This document shows positions 1-10,464 of a stretch of 64,000 bases of DNA, in pieces. This stretch comes from Microvirga sp. KLBC 81 (lineage in GTDB: Bacteria > Pseudomonadota > Alphaproteobacteria > Rhizobiales > Beijerinckiaceae): assembly GCF_003075415.1 (NCBI RefSeq), contig NZ_QDAH01000003.1:178494-242493 (forward strand), in the 5' to 3' direction. Position numbers and translations under genes: made by a program. The first letter of the stretch is position 1; each line of letters opens with the position of its first letter. Below the pieces are notes generated by a model. That model did not search any database and was not told where the DNA came from. It was given only the letters and a program-made list of their open reading frames with translations.

Positions 1-100
1 GGGCGAGGTCGACCTCGGTTTCGGCCCGGGCCGGCGGAGCAAGACAGCTCCACAGCAGGACGAGTCCTGCTGCCAGATGGGTAAGGCCTAAGCGAACCAT
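1..100 (-). CDS. N-terminus of an exported protein (partial, runs off the window)
   Basis: Thirty-three codons of an open frame start at ATG 100-98 and continue past the window edge. The start is supported by AAGGAG (complement of 107-112) about six bases upstream. The peptide begins MVRLGLTHLAAGLVLLWSC and has a classic Sec signal: a basic start, a leucine-rich core and a PPARA-ET cleavage site near residue 26. The mature part begins ETEVDLA, which resembles the start of DUF1194 (von Willebrand-like) exported proteins, but seven residues are too few to assign a family. It lies downstream of cmk on the same strand, where many alphaproteobacteria have rpsA. Confidence 0.6.
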   Translation of the reverse strand, partial: MVRLGLTHLAAGLVLLWSCLAPPARAETEVDLA

Positions 101-177
101 CGAATGCTCCTTAAGCGGAGGCGGACTGGTTCGTTCAGTGTGCCAGCTTCTGAAGCTGACGCAAGGTCACGTTTTGG

Positions 178-801
178 TTAAGCAACCTTGGCTTTGACAA
201 GGTCGAGAGCCGCCTGGAAGGCCGCCTCGGCATCGAGATGCGTCGTATCGAGGATGATCGCATCTGCCGCGGGCTTCAGGGGAGCAGTCGCTCGATTCAT
301 GTCACGCTCGTCGCGGCGGCGGATATCCTCGAGAATGGTCGCGTATTCCGTCTGCTCGCCTCTCTTCAGGAGCTCGAGGTGGCGGCGGCGGGCGCGCTCC
401 TCGGGGGCGGCCGTAATGAAGAGCTTCACGTCTGCGTGAGGGCAGACCACGGTGCCGATATCCCGCCCGTCGAGCACGGCTCCGGGGGGCTGCTCGGCGA
501 ACTGACGCTGGAAGGCGAGGAGCGCGTCGCGAACCGGCTGGTAGCCGGAAACGACCGAGGCGGCCTCGCCTATCTGGGCGCCCCGCAGGCGCGGATCGTC
601 GAGGTGGGTCACATCAAGATTGAGCGCCACCTCATGGGCTGCGTCCCGCTCGGCCAGGGCGATCTCCCGGTCGAGCATCACACGCGCGACGGCTCGGTAG
701 AGAAGGCCCGTGTCGAGATGCGCGAAGCCGAAATGCTCCGAGAGGCGCTTGCCCAAGGTTCCCTTGCCCGAGGCGGCGGGGCCGTCAATCGCGATGATCA
801 T
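178..801 (-). CDS. cmk: Cytidylate kinase
   Basis: Phosphorylates CMP and dCMP to the diphosphates with ATP, in the cytoplasm. The 207-residue length fits the short bacterial form. The P-loop GPAASGKGT is at residues 7-15, the nucleotide-monophosphate site LDTGLLYRAVA at 29-39, and the conserved DGRDIGTVV at 111-119; the arginine-rich lid and DERDMNRATAPL follow. The ATG start lies six bases after the aroA stop, so the two are probably cotranscribed, an arrangement common in this class. Function is secure from motifs alone. Confidence 0.97.
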   Translation of the reverse strand: MIIAIDGPAASGKGTLGKRLSEHFGFAHLDTGLLYRAVARVMLDREIALAERDAAHEVALNLDVTHLDDPRLRGAQIGEAASVVSGYQPVRDALLAFQRQFAEQPPGAVLDGRDIGTVVCPHADVKLFITAAPEERARRRHLELLKRGEQTEYATILEDIRRRDERDMNRATAPLKPAADAIILDTTHLDAEAAFQAALDLVKAKVA

Positions 802-807
802 GCCGGC

Positions 808-2244
<1,437 letters not shown>

Positions 2245-2260
2245 CTATGCAATTTCCTAT

Positions 2261-2289
2261 TTGACAAGGCCTCCCCTCATGACTAACGG
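2261..2289 (+). promoter_or_regulatory. Possible sigma-70 promoter for the FYDLN-domain gene
   Basis: A consensus -35 box TTGACA (2261-2266) is followed after 17 bases by TAACGG (2284-2289), a poor -10 match. It lies 38 bases before the GTG start at 2327, in the divergent gap between aroA and this gene. The -35 box and the spacing are the only support. Confidence 0.35.
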
Positions 2290-2326
2290 GAGCGTTCCCA
2301 ACCATCCACTCTAGAGGCAATCACCC

Positions 2327-2704
2327 GTGGCCAAACCGGAACTCGGCTTGAAGCGCCAGTGCATGAGCTGCGGCGCGAAATTCTACGATCTCAACAGGGA
2401 CCCGGCGGTCTGCCCGAAATGCGGCACCGTCTTCCAGGCTGTGGCCCTGAGCCGCGCCGCTGCGCCCGCGGTCGCTCGCTCCTCCGATGATGACGAGGAT
2501 ACCGAGCTGGAAAACGCCGGGCCGGAGATGGTCTCCCTCGATGAGGTCGAGGCCGGCGAGAACGAAAAGGATATCCCGGTCGATGACGATATCGACGTGG
2601 GCGACGACGACACCGACGACACCTTCCTCGAGGACGAGGAAGAGGGCGACGATGACGTGTCGGATCTGATCGATAGCGATCTGGAAGACGACGAAGAGGC
2701 TTGA
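2327..2704 (+). CDS. TIGR02300 (FYDLN acid) family zinc-ribbon protein
   Basis: Function unknown; the family is common in alphaproteobacteria and usually sits beside aroA-cmk, as here (divergent). A GTG start at 2327 is preceded by AGAGG at 2313-2317. The 125-residue protein has an N-terminal zinc ribbon with Cys12, Cys15, Cys29 and Cys32 enclosing the diagnostic FYDLN (19-23). The rest, from about residue 50, is extremely acidic, with runs of Asp and Glu to the C-terminus, and is probably disordered. No signal peptide or membrane segment. Confidence 0.9.
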   Translation: MAKPELGLKRQCMSCGAKFYDLNRDPAVCPKCGTVFQAVALSRAAAPAVARSSDDDEDTELENAGPEMVSLDEVEAGENEKDIPVDDDIDVGDDDTDDTFLEDEEEGDDDVSDLIDSDLEDDEEA

Positions 2705-2729
2705 ACCTCGTCGAATAGACGACTATAGA
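2701..2729 (+). promoter_or_regulatory. Promoter of tRNA-Ala
   Basis: TTGAAC (2701-2706) and TATAGA (2724-2729) are separated by exactly 17 bases, each close to the sigma-70 consensus. The -35 box overlaps the stop codon of the upstream gene (2702-2704). Initiation near 2736 would leave about 50 bases of leader before the tRNA. Confidence 0.65.
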
Positions 2730-2787
2730 GACGCCGCTGCATCTAGCAGTGACCCGCTGCGGTGCCCCAAACACCGCGGACTTCGAT

Positions 2788-2863
<76 letters not shown>

Positions 2864-2873
2864 AATTTTCTTC

Positions 2874-2903
2874 AAAAAGGCCGCCCTCTCGGGCGGCTTT
2901 TTT
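2874..2903 (+). terminator. Intrinsic terminator of tRNA-Ala
   Basis: GCCGCCC (2880-2886), a TCTC loop and GGGCGGC (2891-2897) form a seven-pair GC stem followed by six T residues; an A run precedes it. It begins 16 bases after the CCA end. Confidence 0.9.
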
Positions 2904-3027
2904 GTTGTTTCGCTTTATTTTGTGCGGTGCATCAGCCCTTTGTCTCATGGAAAGGGCGGCGATCTTCATTTTTAGTCGCTTCGCCTTAAGCTAAGGCAAG
3001 GATGTTCACTCCACGAAAGCGGGAACA

Positions 3028-5229
3028 ATGACGCGCGTCCAGACGAACGGCCTCCAGGTTGCACCAGTTCTTCATGATTTCATCGAGCGGGAGGCCTTGA
3101 ACGGCACAGGCGTATCCGCCGATGTCTTCTGGGAGGGGCTGGCCGGTCTCGTAAAGGAATTCGCCCCGCGCGACCGCGCGCTTCTCGCCGTTCGCGACAA
3201 GATCCAAGCGCAGATCGACGATTATCACCGCGCCCGGGCCGACAAGGCGTTCGATCAGGCCGATTACGAGCGCTTCCTGCGCGACATCGGCTACGTGCTG
3301 CCGGAGCCCGAGGACTTCTCGGTCAAGACGCAGAACGTGGACGACGAGATCGCCCGCATCGCCGGTCCCCAGCTGGTGGTTCCGGTATCCAACGCCCGCT
3401 ATGCGCTGAATGCCGCCAATGCCCGCTGGGGCAGCCTCTACGATGCCCTCTATGGCACGGATGCGATCCCGGAGGAGGGCGGTGCCACCCGCTCCGGCGG
3501 CTACAACAAGGTGCGTGGCGCCAGGGTGGTGGCCCGCGCCCGCGAGCTCCTCGACCAGGCGGCTCCGCTGGCCCAGGGCAGCCACAAGGATGCCGTCGCC
3601 TATGCGCTTCAGGGCGGTGCTCTCGTCGTGAAGCTCCAGGACGGCAGCGAGACGGGCCTGAAGGATGCGGCTCAGCTGGCCGGCTACCAGGGCGAGGCGG
3701 CGAGCCCCTCCGCCGTGCTGCTCGCCCACAACAACCTGCATATCGAGATCAGGATCGATCGCTCGAACCCGATCGGCGCGGACGATCCGGCGGGGGTGGC
3801 GGATCTCGTGATCGAATCGGCCGTTTCCACCATCATGGACCTGGAGGATTCAGTCGCGGCGGTGGATGCGGAGGACAAGGTGCAGGTCTACCGCACCTGG
3901 CTCGGTCTGATGAAGGGCGACCTCGTCGAGAACTTCGAGAAGGGTGGGCGCACCATCGAGCGCAAGCTCAATCCGGATCGCGTCTATACCGCGCCGAATG
4001 GCGGTGAGGTGCGCCTGCACGGCCGCAGCCTCATGCTGGTGCGCAATGTGGGCCACCACATGTTCACCGATGCGGTGCTGGACGAGGCAGGCGAGGAGAT
4101 CCCTGAGACGATCCTCGACGCTGCCGTCACCTCGCTCATCGCGATCCACGATCTGAAGGGTACGGGTTCGCTCCGCAACAGCCGCGCGGGCTCGGTCTAT
4201 ATCGTCAAGCCCAAGATGCACGGACCCGACGAGGTGGCTTTCGCCAGCGATCTGTTCGGCGCCGTCGAGGACATGCTGGGGCTTGCCCGCAACACGCTCA
4301 AGATGGGCATCATGGACGAGGAGCGCCGCACCACAATCAACCTCAAGGCCTGCATCAAGGCAGCCGCCGAGCGCATCGTGTTCATCAACACGGGCTTTCT
4401 CGACCGCACCGGCGACGAGATCCACACCTCGATGGAAGCCGGCCCCATGATCCGCAAGAACGACATGAAGGCGACGGCCTGGATCAAGGCCTACGAGGAC
4501 AACAACGTGGATGTGGGTCTCGCCTGCGGCCTGCCTGGCCATGCGCAGATCGGCAAGGGCATGTGGGCCGCGCCCGACAAGATGGCGGACATGCTGGCGC
4601 AGAAGATCGGTCATCCGCAGGCGGGTGCGAACACCGCCTGGGTGCCGTCGCCGACCGCCGCGACGCTCCACGCGCTGCACTATCATCAGGTCAACGTGCA
4701 GGCGCGCCAGGCTGAGCTGAAAAGCCGTCCGCGCGCGAAGCTCTCCGACATCCTCACCATTCCGGTGTCGCAATCGAACTGGGCGCCGGATGCGGTGCAG
4801 CAGGAACTCGACAACAACTGCCAGGGCATCCTCGGCTACGTGGTGCGCTGGATCGATCAGGGCGTCGGCTGCTCGAAGGTACCGGACATTCACGATGTCG
4901 GCCTGATGGAAGATCGCGCGACTTTGCGCATCTCCAGCCAGCACCTCGCCAACTGGCTGCGCCACGGCATCGTCACGCAGGACCAGGTGATGCAGACCCT
5001 GCGCCGCATGGCTCAAGTTGTGGACCGGCAGAATGCGGGCGATCCGCTCTACCGGCCGATGGCGCCGGGCTTCAGCGGTCCGGCCTTCCAGGCGGCCTGC
5101 GATCTCATCTTCAAGGGTGTCGAGCAGCATAACGGCTACACCGAGTGGGTTCTCCACGCGCGCCGCCGCGAGGCGAAAGCCTTGGGCGCAGCGGATCGCT
5201 CGGAGGAGAGCGGCGTCAGAACCAGGTAA
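3028..5229 (+). CDS. glcB: Malate synthase G
   Basis: Condenses glyoxylate with acetyl-CoA to malate in the cytosol, serving the glyoxylate bypass or glycolate use. The 733-residue length is typical of the monomeric G isoform. The glyoxylate-binding arginine lies in [14 protein letters not shown] around 332-346. The C-terminal motif [23 protein letters not shown] carries Cys615 and the catalytic Asp629 (equivalent to E. coli Cys617 and Asp631). It appears monocistronic. A small inverted repeat, GCCTTA-agc-TAAGGC (2983-2997), lies between the probable promoter area and the start and could be an operator. No isocitrate lyase gene is in the window. Confidence 0.97.
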   Translation: MTRVQTNGLQVAPVLHDFIEREALNGTGVSADVFWEGLAGLVKEFAPRDRALLAVRDKIQAQIDDYHRARADKAFDQADYERFLRDIGYVLPEPEDFSVKTQNVDDEIARIAGPQLVVPVSNARYALNAANARWGSLYDALYGTDAIPEEGGATRSGGYNKVRGARVVARARELLDQAAPLAQGSHKDAVAYALQGGALVVKLQDGSETGLKDAAQLAGYQGEAASPSAVLLAHNNLHIEIRIDRSNPIGADDPAGVADLVIESAVSTIMDLEDSVAAVDAEDKVQVYRTWLGLMKGDLVENFEKGGRTIERKLNPDRVYTAPNGGEVRLHGRSLMLVRNVGHHMFTDAVLDEAGEEIPETILDAAVTSLIAIHDLKGTGSLRNSRAGSVYIVKPKMHGPDEVAFASDLFGAVEDMLGLARNTLKMGIMDEERRTTINLKACIKAAAERIVFINTGFLDRTGDEIHTSMEAGPMIRKNDMKATAWIKAYEDNNVDVGLACGLPGHAQIGKGMWAAPDKMADMLAQKIGHPQAGANTAWVPSPTAATLHALHYHQVNVQARQAELKSRPRAKLSDILTIPVSQSNWAPDAVQQELDNNCQGILGYVVRWIDQGVGCSKVPDIHDVGLMEDRATLRISSQHLANWLRHGIVTQDQVMQTLRRMAQVVDRQNAGDPLYRPMAPGFSGPAFQAACDLIFKGVEQHNGYTEWVLHARRREAKALGAADRSEESGVRTR

Positions 5230-5265
5230 GAGGGAACGGGGCGCCGAATTGGCGCCTCAAACTTT

Positions 5266-6300
5266 TTACGATGTGTGATCGGAGGCTTTGTGAGACAGCG
5301 CATCCACCATGCCGCCGATCAGGTTTGTGCTCAAAAGATGCTCCGTCGTGAGATCGAAGCGCAGCGGCACGAGAGCGGAGGGAAGCGCGGCAATCCATTC
5401 CTTCATCTGACGCGCGGCCGCGACAGCTTCCTCGCGCGAGACGGCACGGAAACGCACAGGTGAGCCGGGGCGCATCTGCGCAAAGCGTGCGAGGTCGGCG
5501 CTGATGATGGTGGCGATCTTCGGATAGCCTCCTGCCGTCTGCCGGTCGCGCATGAGCACGATGGGAAGGCCGCTCCCCGGCACCTGGATGTGACCGTCCA
5601 CGATGCCATCCGAGACGATATTGAAGCCCTTTGAATGGTCGAGCTGAGGACCGCTCAGCTGAAAGCCCATGCGGTCGGCCTGCGGGCTGATGGTGAACTC
5701 GGCGCTCAGAAAAGTGCGGATCGCATCGTCGGTGAAGTAATCGTCCTGCGGCCCTATCATGACGCGGATGGGGCCAGCCTCCGCCAACGGATCGAGCGGC
5801 AGATGCATCGGCGCGCGATCCTGCTGATCCGGCCTGCAGGGAAGGCGGTCACCTGCCTTCAGCGGCGCACCCTTTAACCCACCAAGACGCGAACGCGGAT
5901 GGAACGACAGGCTGCCGAGCTGCGGCTCGACGAGGAAGCCGCCTGCGACGGCAAGATAGGCGAAGGAGCCGGAGCGTGCATGGGCGACCTGCAGCGTATC
6001 GCCTTCTCGCAGAGCGATGGTCGTGTTGGACTCAACGGCCACATCGTTGACGCTGGCGATGCAGCCTGCACCCACAAGAGCCAAACGCAGTTCGCCTCCC
6101 TCGCAGGTGAAGCTGCCGCCCAGATTCATGAACTCGATGGCCGCTGTTTCCGGCACATTTCCGACGAGCGCATTCGCCATGGCGAGACACCGGCGATCCA
6201 TCGCCCCGGACGGCGAGACGCCGAAGCGCTGATAGCCGATGCGCCCCCAATCCTGCAGGCTCGTCATCGGGCCGCAGCTTTTCACCACAAGGCTCGTCAT
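5266..6300 (-). CDS. pxpC: 5-oxoprolinase subunit C (KipA-like, biotin-dependent carboxyltransferase family)
   Basis: With subunits A and B this forms the ATP-dependent prokaryotic 5-oxoprolinase that opens pyroglutamate to glutamate. The 344-residue protein has the family hallmarks LQDWGRIGYQRFGVSPSGAMD at residues 17-37, NALVGN, and a late PSGLPIVLMRDRQTAGGYPKIA-type segment (here PGSGLPIVLMRDRQTAGGYP). The ATG overlaps the pxpB stop by four bases (6297-6300), so the two are translationally coupled. No pxpA (LamB/YcsF family) gene is present in the window. Confidence 0.9.
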   Translation of the reverse strand: MTSLVVKSCGPMTSLQDWGRIGYQRFGVSPSGAMDRRCLAMANALVGNVPETAAIEFMNLGGSFTCEGGELRLALVGAGCIASVNDVAVESNTTIALREGDTLQVAHARSGSFAYLAVAGGFLVEPQLGSLSFHPRSRLGGLKGAPLKAGDRLPCRPDQQDRAPMHLPLDPLAEAGPIRVMIGPQDDYFTDDAIRTFLSAEFTISPQADRMGFQLSGPQLDHSKGFNIVSDGIVDGHIQVPGSGLPIVLMRDRQTAGGYPKIATIISADLARFAQMRPGSPVRFRAVSREEAVAAARQMKEWIAALPSALVPLRFDLTTEHLLSTNLIGGMVDALSHKASDHTS

Positions 6301-7019
6301 GCCTGCACCCGCTCAGCGACAGGCTCGCCTGCCAGTGCTGCTTTCTCAAGCGCGTCCCAACGCGAGGAATCGACGGGCTCGAACACGATCTCGTCTCCGG
6401 TCGCAAAGAGAAAGACAGGATCACGCTCGGGTGCGTAGCTCAACACCGGTGTGCGTCCCAGAAGATGCCAGCCGCTTGGCATCTCCATGGGCACGATGCC
6501 AGCCTGCTCGCCGCCGATCATGATCGAGCCGCATGGAACCTTCAGGCGCGGCTGAGTGCGGCGCGATGTGGCAATGCGAGGATCGAGACCGCCGAGATAG
6601 GCGAAGCCCGGCAGAAAGCCGATCATGTAGATTCGGTAGATGGCGTTCGAATGGATTTCGATGACTTGGGATGGCGTCAGGCCATGGCGCTCCGCCACAT
6701 CCTCCAGATCAACCCCGTATTCGCCGCCATAGACCACCGGAACGCGCCAGCGGGTGCCTGTCGAACTTTGCGGCTGCAGATCGCGCGTGACCCCTTCGAG
6801 CTGGCGAATGAGCGCCTCGAAATCCGTCACAGTGGGGTCGAATTGCAGCGTGAGGGAACGATAGGTGGGGACGGTCTCGATGAGCCCCACTGGCGGGCTC
6901 GCCCGCAACAGGGCGTCGAGCGCGAGCACCTTACCGTTGAGTTCAGGATCAATCGCGCTACCGAACTCAACCGTCAGGGCACTGTCGCCGCAGGGGAGGA
7001 ACCGTGGTGTCTGCACCAT
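6297..7019 (-). CDS. pxpB: 5-oxoprolinase subunit B (KipI-like, allophanate hydrolase subunit 1 family)
   Basis: Partner of PxpC. The 240-residue protein carries the family motifs CGDSALTVEFG near residue 10, VPVVYGGEYGVDLEDVAERHGLT around 93-115, YMIGFLPGFAYLGGLD around 131-146, and PSGWHLLGRTP near 180. It leads a two-gene operon with pxpC. In Bacillus the homologues KipI and KipA also affect a sporulation kinase, but no such kinase is expected here, so the metabolic role is preferred. Confidence 0.9.
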   Translation of the reverse strand: MVQTPRFLPCGDSALTVEFGSAIDPELNGKVLALDALLRASPPVGLIETVPTYRSLTLQFDPTVTDFEALIRQLEGVTRDLQPQSSTGTRWRVPVVYGGEYGVDLEDVAERHGLTPSQVIEIHSNAIYRIYMIGFLPGFAYLGGLDPRIATSRRTQPRLKVPCGSIMIGGEQAGIVPMEMPSGWHLLGRTPVLSYAPERDPVFLFATGDEIVFEPVDSSRWDALEKAALAGEPVAERVQA

Positions 7020-7319
7020 TCACCCATTCAATCTTCGCCCCAAACCTCTCTCACATCGGAGGGGGAGGGACAATGGAAAGATTGCTCCCTTCTAGAGAGA
7101 GCGCATCGGTGGAGCGGAAAGCCGGGTCCCCTTTTCGCTGACGCGGCCCTCCGGTTTCGCACAAGGCGCTAACGCCATGCCTTGAGGGCGGATGAGCATG
7201 GCTTCCTCCTGCCGGCGAGGTATGCTCCTTTTTGATAGACTCAACTCCACTTCCCCCTTCGTGCTATGTGAGCCCTCACCCAAGAGCCCTGAGGCCTTAA
7301 AGCCCATGCGGAGTAGACC
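7020..7319. other. 300-bp intergenic region between divergent pxpB and bdhA
   Basis: This gap holds divergent promoter space and a degraded palindromic element at about 7100-7170. I found no convincing -35/-10 pair. No open frame in it has a ribosome-binding site or recognisable sequence. Confidence 0.5.
7100..7170. repeat. Dispersed intergenic element, family B, copy 1
   Basis: Outer arms AGCGC (7100-7104) and GCGCT (7166-7170) enclose a GCGGAAAGCCGGGTCCC segment. Bases 7129-7150 are identical over 22 positions to the complement of 60347-60368. A shorter relative lies at 30471-30521. Confidence 0.7.
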
Positions 7320-8105
7320 ATGACCTTGAAATCGAAGAACGCCGTCATCACCGGCTCCACCAGCGGTATCGGCCTGGCCATCGCCCGGGCACTCGCCAAG
7401 GAAGGCGCGAACGTGGTCATCAACGGCCTCGGCGATGCGGCCGAGATCGAGGAGACCCGCGCCGCCATCGAGAGCGAGTTCGGCGTGAAAGCTCTCTATT
7501 CGCCCGCCAACATGCTCAAAGCCGATGAGATCGCCGACATGATCCATCAGGCCGAGAAGACGCTCGGCAGCGTCGATATTCTCGTCAACAACGCAGGGAT
7601 TCAGTTCGTCTCGCCGGTCGAGGAGTTCCCCATCGAGAAGTGGGATCAGATCCTCGCGATCAATCTCTCCTCCGCCTTCCACGCCATCCGCGCTGCGGTT
7701 CCCGGCATGAAGGCGCGCAGGTGGGGGCGCATCATCAACACGGCCTCGGCCCACTCCCTGGTGGCCTCGCCCTTCAAATCGGCCTATGTGGCAGCCAAGC
7801 ACGGCATCGCAGGCCTGACCAAGACCGTGGCGCTGGAGGTGGCGACCCATGGCATCACCATCAACTGCATCAGCCCCGGCTATGTCTGGACGCCTCTCGT
7901 CGAGAACCAAATCCCCGACACCATGAAGGCGCGCGGCCTCACCAAGGAGCAGGTGATCAACGACGTTCTGCTCGAGGCGCAGCCCACCAAGCAGTTCGTG
8001 ACCGTCGATCAGGTGGCGGCTCTCGCCGTGTTCCTCTGCTCGGATGCGGCGAGCCAGATGACTGGCACCAACCTCTCCATGGATGGTGGCTGGACCGCGA
8101 AGTAA
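7320..8105 (+). CDS. bdhA: 3-hydroxybutyrate dehydrogenase (SDR family)
   Basis: Oxidises D-3-hydroxybutyrate to acetoacetate with NAD, linking polyhydroxybutyrate or ketone-body breakdown to acetyl-CoA. This 261-residue classical short-chain dehydrogenase has the cofactor motif TGSTSGIG at residues 11-18, NNAG near 90, the catalytic Ser in NTASAHSLVASPFKSAY and YVAAK near 155. The SAHSLVASPFKSAYVAAKHG segment and the C-terminal GTNLSMDGGWTAK match bacterial 3-HB dehydrogenases closely. It stands alone between pxpB (divergent) and pip (convergent). Confidence 0.92.
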   Translation: MTLKSKNAVITGSTSGIGLAIARALAKEGANVVINGLGDAAEIEETRAAIESEFGVKALYSPANMLKADEIADMIHQAEKTLGSVDILVNNAGIQFVSPVEEFPIEKWDQILAINLSSAFHAIRAAVPGMKARRWGRIINTASAHSLVASPFKSAYVAAKHGIAGLTKTVALEVATHGITINCISPGYVWTPLVENQIPDTMKARGLTKEQVINDVLLEAQPTKQFVTVDQVAALAVFLCSDAASQMTGTNLSMDGGWTAK

Positions 8106-8120
8106 TTTGAGCAACATCTC

Positions 8121-8174
8121 TGCCCTCATCCTTCGAGACGGATTGCTGGCGCAATCCTCCTCAGGATAAGGGCA
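8121..8174. repeat. Imperfect palindrome between convergent bdhA and pip
   Basis: The left arm TGCCCTCATCCTTCGAGACG can pair with the complement of the right arm, which reads TGCCCTTATCCTGAGGAGG. The hairpin has about 20 pairs with a few mismatches. It lies between two convergent genes and could stop transcripts from both sides, though it has no T tract. It resembles the element at 13287-13409. Confidence 0.65.
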
Positions 8175-8208
8175 GAGTTTGGTGATGAGGTGCGCTTCTG
8201 GCGAGGGT

Positions 8209-9180
<972 letters not shown>

Positions 9181-9323
9181 TTATCCATAAAGGTGGGGCA
9201 GGGCGCTGTCACCCACGGAAGGGTTAATGAGCCGACTTCAGAACCCCCTAGCGTGTCGTTTCACTGTCATATAACTTTGCAACTGGGGAACAGGGTAATA
9301 GCCCGACCACACTGGAGGATGAC

Positions 9324-10397
9324 ATGTTGACCAAGCGCGCCAGCCTGAAACTGGCTACGGCTTTCGCCGCCCTCATGATTGCCGGTACGGCACAGGCGGC
9401 CGAGAAGCTCCGGCTCCTGACCTGGGCGGATTACGTGCCGAAGGATGTCGTGGAGCAGTTCACGAAGGAAACCGGCATCGAAGTCGAGATCACGCTGTCG
9501 AACAACGAGGAAATGATCTCCAAGCTGCGCGCCACGCAGGGCGCCGGCTTCGATCTCGCCCAGCCGAGCCAGGACCGCATCTCCGGCCCGCAGGCCGAAT
9601 TCGGCATCTACAAGCCGCTCGACCTCTCCAAGCTCAAGTCCGACCTGTTCATCGCCTCCATGCTCGAGGCCACCAAGAAGAACACCACTGTCGACGGCAA
9701 GGTCTACGGCGTTCCGCACATCTGGGGCACCGACGGCCTCGTCGTGAACACGAAGGCTGCTCCGAAGGTCGCCGACTACAACGACCTCTGCGATCAGGCT
9801 CTCGCCGGCAAGACCAGCTTCCGCGCGAAGCGTCCGGCCCTCATCGCCTTTGCCTTCGCCAACGGCATGGATCCCTTCGCCGCTTACGGCGATGCCAAGG
9901 CCTACACCGCGATGATGGAGAAGGTCGGCGCCAAGCTCGCCGAGTGCAAGAAGAGCGTGAAGTTCTTCTGGGACGGCAAGGATCAACTCCTCAACGCGCT
10001 GCGCTCCGGTGAAGTCGTCGCCGCCATGGCGTGGGATACGGGCGGCTGGAAGCTGAACTCCGAAAACGCGGACATCAAGTTCATCGCTCCCAAGTCGGGC
10101 GCTCTGGGCTGGGTCGACACCTTCGCCATCCCGGCCAAGGGCCGCAATGACGATGCCGCCTATAAGTGGATCAACTTCAACATGCGCCCTGAAATCGCTG
10201 CGAAAGTGGCCGCTTCCGCAGGCAACTTCACGGCTTCGAACGGCGCTGACAAGCTCATGCAGGGCAAGCTGAAGGATCAGTTTGCTGAGAGCTTTCCGAA
10301 AGTCGCGATCGACAACATCAAGTGGTATCCGGCCGTGCCGGCTGGCCTCGAAGAGATCGAGGGCAAGATCCTCGACCGTCTGAAGGCCGGTTCGTAA
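9324..10397 (+). CDS. Periplasmic substrate-binding protein, PotD/PotF-like
   Basis: Captures the substrate for the ABC importer encoded downstream; homology suggests spermidine or putrescine. GGAGG at 9313-9317 precedes the ATG at the usual distance. The 357-residue protein has a Sec signal (MLTKRASLKL, then a hydrophobic core ending at TAQAAE near residue 26). The mature part begins LRLLTWADYVPKDVVEQFTKE, the usual PotD/PotF opening, and contains VYGVPHIWGTDGLVVN. Substrate identity is inferred from family only. A strong hairpin follows the stop codon. Confidence 0.85.
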   Translation: MLTKRASLKLATAFAALMIAGTAQAAEKLRLLTWADYVPKDVVEQFTKETGIEVEITLSNNEEMISKLRATQGAGFDLAQPSQDRISGPQAEFGIYKPLDLSKLKSDLFIASMLEATKKNTTVDGKVYGVPHIWGTDGLVVNTKAAPKVADYNDLCDQALAGKTSFRAKRPALIAFAFANGMDPFAAYGDAKAYTAMMEKVGAKLAECKKSVKFFWDGKDQLLNALRSGEVVAAMAWDTGGWKLNSENADIKFIAPKSGALGWVDTFAIPAKGRNDDAAYKWINFNMRPEIAAKVAASAGNFTASNGADKLMQGKLKDQFAESFPKVAIDNIKWYPAVPAGLEEIEGKILDRLKAGS

Positions 10398-10419
10398 CAT
10401 CCGCTTCCTGACGATCAAT

Positions 10420-10444
10420 CATCCCCCGGCTCGTCCGGGGGATG
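10420..10444 (+). terminator. Hairpin between binding-protein and ATPase genes
   Basis: Arms CATCCCCCGG (10420-10429) and CCGGGGGATG (10435-10444) form a perfect ten-pair stem with a five-base loop. It lies 22 bases after the binding-protein stop and 20 before the ATPase start. There is no T run, so it is better read as a mRNA 3'-end stabiliser or partial attenuator than a full terminator. Confidence 0.75.
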
Positions 10445-10464
10445 CCTATTTCTGGCGCGCGTCC

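Noticed and set aside
3850..5157. 435-codon antisense frame within malate synthase G
   Set aside because: Shadow of glcB; composition dominated by His, Arg, Val and Leu, with no recognisable domain.
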